This document shows, piece after piece, positions 6,937 through 14,413 of a stretch of 25,447 bases of DNA. Origin of the DNA: an uncultured Clostridia bacterium. GTDB taxonomy: Bacteria > Bacillota > Clostridia > TANB77 > CAG-508. A program made the translations under genes and the position numbers. The stretch spans positions 1 to 25,447 of the forward strand of contig CANQJY010000007.1 of the NCBI GenBank assembly GCA_947624365.1, written 5' to 3'. How positions within the stretch are numbered: position 1 is the first letter of the stretch; each line of letters opens with the position of its first letter. The notes below the pieces were generated by a model that made no database searches, was not told the origin of the DNA, and was given only the letters and a program-made list of their open reading frames with translations.

Positions 6937-8400
6937 TTATTGCATTAATTTATTTTTAATTAAAACATAATCACTTGCTGTTATTTTACCATCTGCATTT
7001 GTATCTGCACGTGTTATTGCGTTAGTATCAAATTTTGTTGTTCCCATAATATAATTTTTTACTAAAACATAATCACTTGCTGTTAATTTTCCATCACCGT
7101 TTGCATCACCTTTTACAGTTTGTGATGAAGAATTTCCTGTTTGTACATTTTCATTAATTGGTACTAAATATAATTTATATGGGCTTTCATAATCAAAAGT
7201 TTCTCTAGCAGTATAACCAACTTGACCATTTGCTTTTTGAACTTTATCCCAGTAAGTACCATTAATTTTTGTAGTTCCTTTTTCCAATCTAGCAACAATT
7301 TCATCTTTCCATAACCAAGCCACAAGAGTATTATCTTCTGGAGATTTTCTAAGTTTTAAACTACTTGTAACATTAACTCTAACTAAGTCAGAACCAGGTA
7401 AGTTATTTGATATTAGTTCTGGTCTAGGTACTGCTGATGATGGCATATTTGTATAAAGTGGAATAATAAATGTATGAGTAGAATTTATTGCATTAACAGA
7501 ACTATATGTATTTTTTAATGTTTCTCCTTCTGTTTGTGCTGCAGTAAGATTTTGTTGATATTGATGCCAATATGTACCACTTGTTGTAACATTAAATTTT
7601 TGTAAATATAATGTATTTTGTCCTTTTTTAATATATTCATTAGCAACAAAGCCTATTCCACCATCAATTGATTTTTCTAGAGTATTCCAGCCTTTTTTTC
7701 TTGCATATGCTAATCCATTTTCAATAATTTGACTACTATTTGATCCAGATGCCCCAATATTAAAAGCATTATAATATCCTGATTGACCTGAAACAAGTGC
7801 TGAGCCTGATTTTCCTTGCTCTTGAATTAGTCTTGCAACTATATAATAAGCATTTATTTGATAACTATTTGCTGTATTAACAATACCTTGTTCATGCCCT
7901 TGCAAAAAAGTTCCAGCTGTCATTGTTTTCACAATATCTATTTGTGCATTTGTTCCAGTTAACTCCTCAAATTGAAATATATTTGTATCATTTAATGAAT
8001 TTCTAGGGTCCATCATATAACTGATAGCTGCTTCTGAAGCGCATCTCCAAGATCCATTATCATAAGCACGATTTCCACAAATAGAACAAATCCAACTTGA
8101 ATCACGACTCTGAGACACTAAATTTTTAGGAGAACCGCCATGTCCTTGATATTCATTTGAAATAACATCACTCCAATTTAAATTAGTATATAATAATTTA
8201 AAATTCCAATTTGGATGAGCTTTTTGTAATTGTTGTATGCTTTCTTTTATACCAGGATAAACGTTTACATTAATTCCATTAACATCACTACTTACTTGTT
8301 GAGTAACAGAATATGAATATCTATTGCCAAATAATTGTAAAATGGCATATGAAAGCATAGTAAATAATATTATTAAACAAATATATTTTTTCCTTTTCAT
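6937..8400 (-). CDS. Secreted glucosaminidase-type wall hydrolase with SH3-like and C-terminal dockerin domains
   Basis: A 487-residue protein with an N-terminal signal or anchor (residues 1-24). A region beginning KESIQQLQKAHPNWNFKLLY is typical of clostridial endo-beta-N-acetylglucosaminidases. A GH73-like catalytic domain of about 140-270 carries RLIQEQG (candidate catalytic Glu) and the FNIGASG motif, and is followed by IDGGIGFVANEYIKKGQ. An SH3-like segment is at about 340-405 (VNVTSSLKLRKSPEDN...GYTARETF). The last 57 residues are a type I dockerin with two Ca-binding repeats: GDANGDGKLTASDYVLVKNY and ADTNADGKITASDYVLIKN. It likely cleaves peptidoglycan glycan strands. A short Cys cluster (WICSICGNRAYDNGSWRC) lies before the catalytic core. 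GGAGG precedes the start. It has a consensus promoter and heads a two-gene operon. Confidence 0.88.
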   Translation of the reverse strand: MKRKKYICLIILFTMLSYAILQLFGNRYSYSVTQQVSSDVNGINVNVYPGIKESIQQLQKAHPNWNFKLLYTNLNWSDVISNEYQGHGGSPKNLVSQSRDSSWICSICGNRAYDNGSWRCASEAAISYMMDPRNSLNDTNIFQFEELTGTNAQIDIVKTMTAGTFLQGHEQGIVNTANSYQINAYYIVARLIQEQGKSGSALVSGQSGYYNAFNIGASGSNSSQIIENGLAYARKKGWNTLEKSIDGGIGFVANEYIKKGQNTLYLQKFNVTTSGTYWHQYQQNLTAAQTEGETLKNTYSSVNAINSTHTFIIPLYTNMPSSAVPRPELISNNLPGSDLVRVNVTSSLKLRKSPEDNTLVAWLWKDEIVARLEKGTTKINGTYWDKVQKANGQVGYTARETFDYESPYKLYLVPINENVQTGNSSSQTVKGDANGDGKLTASDYVLVKNYIMGTTKFDTNAITRADTNADGKITASDYVLIKNKLMQ

Positions 8401-8446
8401 ATGTTTTCCTCCTGAATTTTTCCATCAATTGTAAATTTTCGATTTT

Positions 8447-8475
8447 ATTATATCATTGGCAATTTTTTTCGTCAA
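8447..8475 (-). promoter_or_regulatory. Strong promoter of the dockerin-hydrolase operon
   Basis: The minus strand shows TTGACG (8470-8475), a 17-nt spacer and TATAAT (8447-8452) with an upstream TGa, giving an extended -10. It lies about 47 nt before the start codon at 8400. Confidence 0.8.
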
Positions 8476-8509
8476 TAAAAATTAGTTTTTTAGCCAAAAT
8501 GTAATATAT

Positions 8510-8538
8510 TTGTAATATTTTGTAGCATGTGATATAAT
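8510..8538 (+). promoter_or_regulatory. Strong promoter of the U32-family gene
   Basis: TTGTAA (8510-8515), a 17-nt spacer and TATAAT (8533-8538) preceded by TGa. It is back-to-back with the hydrolase promoter in the 170-nt divergent intergenic region and 32 nt before the ATG at 8571. Confidence 0.8.
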
Positions 8539-8570
8539 AGAAAAAAATAAAATGAAAGTAGGTTCAAATT

Positions 8571-9314
8571 ATGGTTGAACTTTTGTCCCCTGTCGGCAAT
8601 TTTGAAGCATTAAAAGCAGCTGTACAGAATGGCGCAGATGCTGTATATTTTGGTGTTAATTCATTTAATGCAAGAGCTTTCGCAGAAAATTTTGATGCAG
8701 AAACATTAAAAAAAGCAATTCTTTATGCAAAATTACGTGGAGTTCAAGCACATCTAACACTTAATACTTTATTAAAAGATGATGAATTAGAAGAAGCTTT
8801 CAATATTGCTAAACAAGCATATGAATCTGGAATTGATGCAATTATTGTGCAAGATTTAGGACTTGCAGATTTATTAATAAAGTCTTTCCCAGATTTGCCA
8901 ATACATTCAAGCACTCAGATGTCAATTCATAATTTAGAGGGTGTGCAGAAATTACAAAATTTAGGTTTTAAACGTGTTGTATTATCACGTGAACTTTCTT
9001 TACGTGATATTCAATATATTTGTAAACATTCTTCTATAGAAATTGAAACTTTTATACATGGTGCTCTTTGTATTTCATATTCTGGACAATGTCTTTTTTC
9101 TAGTCTTGTAGGTGGGCGTTCTGGCAACCGTGGTAAATGTGCTCAAAGTTGTCGCCTTCCTTTTGAATTATTAGAAGATGAGAAAAAGATTGATTCAGGT
9201 TATTTGCTAAGTACACGTGATTTATGTGGTTTGAAATATATTCCAGATTTAATTAATGCAGGTGTAAAAAGTTTTAAAATTGAAGGAAGAATGAAAAATA
9301 GAACCTCTAGATGA
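8571..9314 (+). CDS. U32 peptidase-like RNA hydroxylation protein, N-terminal fragment (interrupted gene)
   Basis: This 247-residue frame is the N-terminal TIM-barrel-like half of a U32-family protein. The family was once called collagenase-like peptidase. Members now include TrhP/YrrN-YrrO (tRNA 5-hydroxyuridine) and RlhA (23S rRNA 5-hydroxycytidine). Seen here: MVELLSPVGNFEALKAAVQNGADAVYFG, the STQMSIHN segment, the family pattern EIETFIHGALCISYSGQCL, then GGRSGNRGKCAQSCRLPF with its cysteines, and LSTRDLCGLKYIPDLINAGVKSFKIEGRMKN. Relatives continue from the EGRMK motif into a tyrosine- and lysine-rich helix of roughly 35-40 residues before the FNRG motif. Here the frame instead ends after four unrelated residues. 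The rest of the protein resumes in the +1 frame 4 nt later. GTAGG lies 8 nt before the ATG. Confidence 0.85.
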   Translation: MVELLSPVGNFEALKAAVQNGADAVYFGVNSFNARAFAENFDAETLKKAILYAKLRGVQAHLTLNTLLKDDELEEAFNIAKQAYESGIDAIIVQDLGLADLLIKSFPDLPIHSSTQMSIHNLEGVQKLQNLGFKRVVLSRELSLRDIQYICKHSSIEIETFIHGALCISYSGQCLFSSLVGGRSGNRGKCAQSCRLPFELLEDEKKIDSGYLLSTRDLCGLKYIPDLINAGVKSFKIEGRMKNRTSR

Positions 9315-9318
9315 AAAA

Positions 9319-10920
9319 ATGTTACTGCAAGTATTTAATCGTGGGAATTTTTCTGAAGGACATTTTGATGAGGCTCCAAACAATAATATTGTATTTAAAG
9401 AAAAACCAAATAATATGGGGATATTTCTAGGAATTGTTCAAAAATATAATCATTCTAAGGGACATGTTACTGTTAAATTAACTGATACTATTGATATTGG
9501 AGATACCATTTCTTTGGAAAGGGAAACTGGTACATATACTATTTCTGAAATCATGAAAAAAAATAAAAATGTAAAAGAAACACATATTGATGATACAGTA
9601 ACAATTGGTAGAATGAAGGGAAATATAAAATCTGGCGATAAAATTTATAAATTATCTTCTAAAAAATTGTCTAATTATGCAATAGAAAGCTATTCAAAAG
9701 AAAATAAAAAAATATATTTAGATGCAAAAATTTCTATAAAAAAGAATAAACCAATTTCTATTAATGTAAAATCTTCTTTTCAATTACCTAAAGAATATAG
9801 TAAAATGAATGTTAAGTGCGAACTTTCTGATAATGTACCAGTTGAAGCAAAAAATCAACCATTGGTAGCTGAAAATGTTATTTTACAATTAACAAAGACT
9901 AATAACACACCATATCAATTTAAACATATTCAAATTGATTTAGATGATAACTTATTCTTGCCAAAAAATGTGATAAATGAATTAAGACGTACAGCTCTTC
10001 AAAAAGTGGAAGAATATGTTATTAAAAATATTACAAGAAAACCAAAAAATTTAAAAATTCCTCACGTAAATTCTCGTACAAGAAATGCAAAGAAAATTAA
10101 TAATCCAGATATTTCTGTATTATTAAATATTATTAATAAATCATATGATTATCAAAATTTGACTAAAGATATAAATAATATATACATTCCCCTAAAATAT
10201 TTTTCTGAAAAATCATATGAAACTATTATAAAAAAATTAACAGAGAACTTTAATATATATGTATATATTCCAACTGTTGTTAAAGTAAATTATAGAAATC
10301 TACTTGTTTCAAGAATAGATAAAACATTGGAAAAATTTAAAATTAAAGGATTTGTTGTATCTAATATTGGTAATTTAGAATTATTAGAAAAAACACAAAT
10401 TAATTTAAATGATTTTGAATTAATTGGAAATTATACTCTTAATGTTTGTAATACACAAACAATTGGAAAATTGAAAGCATTAGGAATTAATAAATTTACC
10501 AATTCACCTGAATTAGATAAGCAAACACTTTCTTATTTATGTGATTGTTCTATATTAAAAAAAGAATTGATAGTATATGGAAAACTTCCTTTAATGAATA
10601 TACGATATTGTTTGCTAGGAAAAACCAACTTATGTTATCCAGAATGTGAAAGTAAATGTAACTCAATTCATAACTATTATTTAAAAGATAGATTACAAAT
10701 GAAATTTAGAGTTATACCAGATAATATTCAAACAGTAACAACTATATATAATAGTAAAACTCTTTCTATTTTATATGATGACTTTGCAGTAAATTCTATA
10801 AGAATTGATATACTAGATGAAACAATAGATGAAATAAATAATATCATTGATACAGTAAAAATTCATAAACGTTTTGAAGGCAGTGATTATACCAACGGAA
10901 ATTTAAATAGAGAAATTTAG
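9319..10920 (+). CDS. U32 peptidase-like protein, C-terminal fragment with DUF3656/collagenase-type region
   Basis: The 533-residue frame continues the U32 protein from its FNRGNFSEGH motif, which in intact relatives lies inside one polypeptide. Residues up to about 170 resemble the U32 collagenase/DUF3656 insert (GIFLGIVQKYNHSKGHVTVKLTD...GDTISLERETG...). The distal half repeats a U32-like barrel and contains YGKLPLMNIRYCLLGKTNLC followed by ECESKCN, the cysteine cluster expected in longer U32 proteins. The frame is open back to 9295, and no good ribosome binding site precedes the ATG at 9319, so independent translation is doubtful. The two parts sum to 780 residues, short of a full-length homologue by the missing helix segment. 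The gene is probably inactive or mis-sequenced. Its TAG stop (10918-10920) lies inside the second palindrome. Confidence 0.75.
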   Translation: MLLQVFNRGNFSEGHFDEAPNNNIVFKEKPNNMGIFLGIVQKYNHSKGHVTVKLTDTIDIGDTISLERETGTYTISEIMKKNKNVKETHIDDTVTIGRMKGNIKSGDKIYKLSSKKLSNYAIESYSKENKKIYLDAKISIKKNKPISINVKSSFQLPKEYSKMNVKCELSDNVPVEAKNQPLVAENVILQLTKTNNTPYQFKHIQIDLDDNLFLPKNVINELRRTALQKVEEYVIKNITRKPKNLKIPHVNSRTRNAKKINNPDISVLLNIINKSYDYQNLTKDINNIYIPLKYFSEKSYETIIKKLTENFNIYVYIPTVVKVNYRNLLVSRIDKTLEKFKIKGFVVSNIGNLELLEKTQINLNDFELIGNYTLNVCNTQTIGKLKALGINKFTNSPELDKQTLSYLCDCSILKKELIVYGKLPLMNIRYCLLGKTNLCYPECESKCNSIHNYYLKDRLQMKFRVIPDNIQTVTTIYNSKTLSILYDDFAVNSIRIDILDETIDEINNIIDTVKIHKRFEGSDYTNGNLNREI

Positions 10921-10997
10921 TGTCCATTTGGGGACGGTCCTTTTTTGGACATTTCTTAAGAAATGTCCAAAAAAGGACCGTCCCCAAATGGACACTA
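10918..10997. repeat. Perfect 80-bp palindrome, copy 2 of the dispersed inverted-repeat element
   Basis: The 40-nt arms are exact reverse complements. The core is identical in 34 nt per arm to the copy at 3139-3212, but the centre is TTTCTTAAGAAA instead of TTGTTAACAA. Both ends read TA-GTGTCC...GGACAC-TA, so the element supplies the TAG stop codon of the U32 fragment on the plus strand and the TAG stop of the RNHCP gene on the minus strand. As RNA it would form a 35-40 bp stem with an internal A6/U6 block in either transcript. It probably acts as a two-way transcription end. The TA flanks could be a TA target-site duplication, as in IS630/Tc1-type MITEs, but copy 1 has TA only on its right. 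Confidence 0.9.
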
Positions 10998-11309
10998 TTC
11001 TGTTTTTGATAATTGAATAATAAGATCTATATTATCATCTTTTGCAGCTTTATTTTTGCGTATTGCTCCGCATTTTTTACATTTAAATATTATTACATAT
11101 CCCTTTTTACTATTGATTTCTAGACCAATTGGTTCTAAATCTCCATGGCATTCTTCTTCCCTATCTCCAGGATTTTTATCTACATGCTTAGAATGTAAAC
11201 AATATGGACAGTGATTTCTACATGAATAACCTAATTTTGTAACCTGCTTACCACAATTATCGCAAATAAATTCTTCATCTATTTCTGTGAATTTTCCTTT
11301 TTCTAACAT
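10995..11309 (-). CDS. RNHCP zinc-ribbon domain protein
   Basis: A 104-residue protein of the RNHCP family (PF12647), recognised by the naming motif SCRNHCPYCLHSKHVD followed by NPGDR. Three metal-binding pairs are visible: CDNCGK (about residues 16-19), CRNHCPYC (30-37) and CKKCG (77-80). The family function is not established; the cysteine pairs suggest zinc binding and perhaps nucleic-acid contact. It follows feoB by 27 nt with its own GGAG site 8 nt before the ATG, so it is the third gene of the feoA-feoB transcript. Its TAG stop is formed by the palindrome at 10918-10997. Confidence 0.88.
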   Translation of the reverse strand: MLEKGKFTEIDEEFICDNCGKQVTKLGYSCRNHCPYCLHSKHVDKNPGDREEECHGDLEPIGLEINSKKGYVIIFKCKKCGAIRKNKAAKDDNIDLIIQLSKTE

Positions 11310-11336
11310 GTTTTTTCTCCTTTTGTTTTAAGTTTT

Positions 11337-13433
11337 TTATATTATAAACTGCCATAAAAAATTTGTCAACATACAAATAACAATACCACAAGCAGTTGGA
11401 ATTAAGAATGAAACAATTGTCCACTTAATACTTCCTGTTTCCTTATTTATAGATAATAAAGTTGTAGCACAAGGAAAATGTAATACTGTAAATATCATTA
11501 CATTAATTGCTGTTAAAATCGTCCAACCATTTTGTTTTAAAATTTCACCTATTGCAAAAGTATTTTCCATATCAATTAGAACATTTGCTTTTAAATAGCA
11601 CATTAAAATAATTGGTAATACAATTTCATTTGCGGGTATTCCTATTATAAATGCTGTCAAAATATACCCATCTAATCCCATTAATTTAGCAAATGGGTCA
11701 AAGAAATTTGCAGTTATAGTAAGTAAACTATCTCCATTTATTCCGATATTTGCCAATAACCATATCACAAGTCCTGCAGGCGCTGCAACTTTAATTGCTC
11801 TAGCTAAAACAAATAAAGTTCTATCAAAAATAGATCTTACCAATATTTTTCCTATTTGTGGTTTTCTATATGGTGGTAATTCCAAAACAAATGATGATGG
11901 CATTCCTTTCAATATTGTTTTAGACAAAATTTTTGATATTAATAATGCTAATAAAATACCAAATACTATAACACCTATTACTGTTAATGTCGCTAAAAAA
12001 GATGAAAACCCTCCATATGCTCCTGCAATAAAAATTGTTGCAACAGAAATTAAAAAAGGAAATCTGCCATTGCATGGTACAAAATTGTTAGTTAAAATAG
12101 CAATTAGCCTTTCTCGTGGTGAATCAATAATTCTACAACCAGTTACTCCACATGCATTACATCCAAATCCCATGCACATTGTAATCATTTGCTTTCCTGT
12201 ACAACATGCTTTTTTAAAAAATTTATCCATATTAAAGGCAATTCTAGGTAAATATCCCAAGTCTTCTAAAAAAGTAAATAAAGGAAAAAATATAGCCATA
12301 GGTGGTAACATTACACTAATTACCCAAGTAAGAGTTTGATAAATGCCAAAAATAAGCATATTAGAAAGCCATTCTGGCAAATGTATTAATGTTGCTAATT
12401 GCAATAACCTTTCTTGTATCCAACCAAAAAATTCAAATAACATATTAGAAGGATAATTACTTCCAACAATGGTTAACCAAAATATGACAGCCAAAAATAG
12501 TATCATTATTGGAATTCCCCATTTTTTTGATGTTAAAATTTTATCTATTTTTCTATCTCTACTTGTATAATTTTCGTTTTCAAAACTACATACTTGACTA
12601 CATATGTTTTCTGCATGATATAAAATATTACTAACAATTTTATCCTTGAAATTTTCTTGATAAATTTTATGCTCTTCTAATTTATGCCATTCTTGCTCTA
12701 TAACTTTTTTTATTTGAGGGTGATTAATTTCCAAGCTTGTATGACTTTTTATCGATTGTATAATTTTTGTTTCTCCATCAAGCAATTTGATTGACACCCA
12801 TCTTAAAAAATCTTTTTGATAATTATTTTCATCTTTATTTAATAAATTTATTTTTTCTATGTTTTCTTGCACATTTAAAATTGATTTTTCTATAAATTCA
12901 TCATATATAACTTTTTTAGGTTTTGGAACAATTTCTCCTGTGCAAACTTTATAAATAACTTGTTTTAAATTTTCTAATGTTTTCTTCTTTTTGGCAGTTG
13001 TTCCTACAACTGGTATTCCTAATAATTCTGATAATTTTTTCAAATTTATTCTTATTTTCTTTTTATCTGCTTCATCTAACAAATTAACACATAATATGAT
13101 ATTTGAGCTGATTTCCATAATTTGAAATAATAAATTTAAATTTCGTTCTAAGCATGTACTATCAACAACAACAATTGTTGCATCTGGATTTCCAAAGCAA
13201 ATATAATCTCTTGCAATTTCTTCTTCTTCAGAATTTGACATTATAGAATATGTACCAGGGATATCAACAAATAAAAAATCTTTGTGTTTTATAGTTGCTT
13301 TTCCAGTTGCATTTGCAACTGTTTTTCCTGGCCAATTTCCTGTATGTTGATGCATACCTGTTAAGCTATTAAAAATAGTTGATTTTCCAACATTCGGATT
13401 GCCTGCTAAGGCAACAGTATAAACTCCATCCAT
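11337..13433 (-). CDS. feoB: Ferrous iron transport protein B
   Basis: FeoB imports Fe(II) across the cytoplasmic membrane and is the main iron route in anaerobes. The 698-residue protein has an N-terminal G-domain with GNPNVGKST (G1, residues 11-19), the switch region HTGNWPGKTV, VDIPGTYS (G3) and NLLDEA (G4). A helical insertion follows, then a hydrophobic C-terminal half with the gate regions PMAIFFPLFTFLEDLGYLPR and GCNACGVTGCRIIDSPRER, ending in transmembrane helices. Length is usual for Clostridia. The frame can start at a TTG (13445), but that codon overlaps the GGAGG site (13439-13443); I use the ATG at 13433. The spacing to the SD is a short 5 nt, and the SD is inside a long hairpin that could control translation. 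It lies between feoA and an RNHCP gene. Confidence 0.95.
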   Translation of the reverse strand: MDGVYTVALAGNPNVGKSTIFNSLTGMHQHTGNWPGKTVANATGKATIKHKDFLFVDIPGTYSIMSNSEEEEIARDYICFGNPDATIVVVDSTCLERNLNLLFQIMEISSNIILCVNLLDEADKKKIRINLKKLSELLGIPVVGTTAKKKKTLENLKQVIYKVCTGEIVPKPKKVIYDEFIEKSILNVQENIEKINLLNKDENNYQKDFLRWVSIKLLDGETKIIQSIKSHTSLEINHPQIKKVIEQEWHKLEEHKIYQENFKDKIVSNILYHAENICSQVCSFENENYTSRDRKIDKILTSKKWGIPIMILFLAVIFWLTIVGSNYPSNMLFEFFGWIQERLLQLATLIHLPEWLSNMLIFGIYQTLTWVISVMLPPMAIFFPLFTFLEDLGYLPRIAFNMDKFFKKACCTGKQMITMCMGFGCNACGVTGCRIIDSPRERLIAILTNNFVPCNGRFPFLISVATIFIAGAYGGFSSFLATLTVIGVIVFGILLALLISKILSKTILKGMPSSFVLELPPYRKPQIGKILVRSIFDRTLFVLARAIKVAAPAGLVIWLLANIGINGDSLLTITANFFDPFAKLMGLDGYILTAFIIGIPANEIVLPIILMCYLKANVLIDMENTFAIGEILKQNGWTILTAINVMIFTVLHFPCATTLLSINKETGSIKWTIVSFLIPTACGIVICMLTNFLWQFII

Positions 13434-13435
13434 AT

Positions 13436-13482
13436 AAACCTCCAATCATTCCATGTTATTAACATCATATGATTGGAGGTTT
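13436..13482 (-). promoter_or_regulatory. Hairpin sequestering the feoB ribosome binding site
   Basis: A perfect 14-bp inverted repeat (AAACCTCCAATCAT / ATGATTGGAGGTTT; arms 13436-13449 and 13469-13482) encloses a second 5-bp repeat (ATGTT / AACAT) centred on the same base, 13459. In the feoAB transcript the 3' arm contains GGAGG, the feoB Shine-Dalgarno, and the 5' arm contains its complement CCTCC. No T run follows, so it does not look like a terminator. It would close the feoB start site, leaving feoA unaffected. Confidence 0.8.
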
Positions 13483-13491
13483 AAAATGTGA

Positions 13492-13713
13492 TTATATTTC
13501 AATTTCAATTTGTTTTGTGTCTTCTTCTCTTATAGCTATAAGAGTTCCCCTTACTTCAAAAGCTTTTGGATCTCCTGAAGGACTAATTAGTACAGGTACT
13601 ATTTTAGTTCCTTTAATTAATCCTAAATCTAACAGTCTACGTTTTATATTTTCTGAGCATTGTATGTTAACAATATTTGCTTTTTCTTGTAATTTTAATT
13701 CATGCAAATTCAT
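13492..13713 (-). CDS. feoA: Ferrous iron transport protein A
   Basis: FeoA is the small cytosolic SH3-like partner of FeoB. The 73-residue protein contains NIQCSENIKRRLLDLGLIKGTKIVPVLISPSGDPKAFEVRG in overlapping family-typical segments, the LLDLGL-hhGT pattern and the C-terminal GTLIAIREEDTKQIEI strand. AAAGGAA precedes the ATG by about 8 nt. It is the first gene of feoA-feoB-RNHCP. Its stop is 10 nt before the hairpin that covers the feoB start. No classical Fur or DtxR-type dyad stands out upstream. Confidence 0.93.
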   Translation of the reverse strand: MNLHELKLQEKANIVNIQCSENIKRRLLDLGLIKGTKIVPVLISPSGDPKAFEVRGTLIAIREEDTKQIEIEI

Positions 13714-13743
13714 GTTGACACTTCCTTTAGTAAAATTCTTCTC

Positions 13744-13772
13744 ATTATATTATATTTCGACATATTAGATAA
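13744..13772 (-). promoter_or_regulatory. Candidate promoter of the feo operon
   Basis: On the minus strand TTATCT (13767-13772), a 17-nt spacer and TATAAT (13744-13749). A second overlapping TATAAT lies 5 nt upstream. It occupies the 66-nt gap after rplS. The -35 is weak, so readthrough from the ribosomal operon is also possible; I see no clear terminator after rplS. Confidence 0.45.
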
Positions 13773-13779
13773 GGTGATT

Positions 13780-14412
13780 TTATTCAGCTTTTTTATCTGC
13801 ATCTTTTACATCTTCAACATTTTCTTCTTTTACTGTATCAGAAACTTCTTGTTTTTCAACTTTTTCTGTTTCAATTGCAGGAGCTTCTTCTGGAGCCTCT
13901 TCTGCTTTTACTTCTTCTGAAACAGGAGTTTCTTCAGCTACTGGTGTTTCTTCTACTACATTTTCTTCAACAGTAGCTACTTCTTCAACAGCTGGTGCTG
14001 GTGTTTCTTCTTCAACTGGTTCTTCTACTAAGTCTTCTTTAATAACAATTTCTTTGTTTTCAATTCTAGCACCTATTTGCTCTTTTGTTTTAGCAGCTTT
14101 ACCTACTCTATCTCTTAAATAGAATAATTTAGCACGTCTTGCTTTACCTACTCTTACTAATTCTACTTTTTCTACTAATGGTGAATGTACTAAAAAAGTT
14201 TTTTCAACACCTACACCATAAGAATTTTTTCTAACTGTAAATGTTTGGTTAATTCCTCCACCTTGCACTTTAATAATAATTCCTTCAAATACTTGTATTC
14301 TTTCTTTGTTTCCTTCTTTAATTCTAGCATGTACTTTTACAGTATTACCAACTTTTAATTCAGGAATTTTATTCTTAAGTTGTTCATGTTCAATTGATTT
14401 AATAATATCCAT
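13780..14412 (-). CDS. rplS: 50S ribosomal protein L19 with long acidic C-terminal extension
   Basis: L19 binds 23S rRNA at the subunit interface. Residues 1 to about 115 form the normal protein: IPELKVGNTVKVHARIKEGNKERIQ, FEGIIIKVQGGGINQTFTVRK, GVGVEKTFLVHSPLVEKVEL and RRAKLFYLRDRVGKAAKTKE. About 95 extra residues follow, composed mainly of Glu, Val, Ala, Pro and Thr with near-repeats such as VEETPVAEETPV. This tail is highly acidic and probably disordered, unlike the basic core. The reading frame shows no stop at the usual end and codon use is like its neighbours, so the extension appears genuine. It is the last gene of the ylxM-to-rplS cluster, with a 1-nt gap to trmD. Confidence 0.95.
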   Translation of the reverse strand: MDIIKSIEHEQLKNKIPELKVGNTVKVHARIKEGNKERIQVFEGIIIKVQGGGINQTFTVRKNSYGVGVEKTFLVHSPLVEKVELVRVGKARRAKLFYLRDRVGKAAKTKEQIGARIENKEIVIKEDLVEEPVEEETPAPAVEEVATVEENVVEETPVAEETPVSEEVKAEEAPEEAPAIETEKVEKQEVSDTVKEENVEDVKDADKKAE

Positions 14413-14413
14413 T

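Noticed and set aside
13714..13779. Fur- or DtxR-type operator upstream of feoA
   Set aside because: No dyad resembling either consensus is visible in the short gap after rplS.
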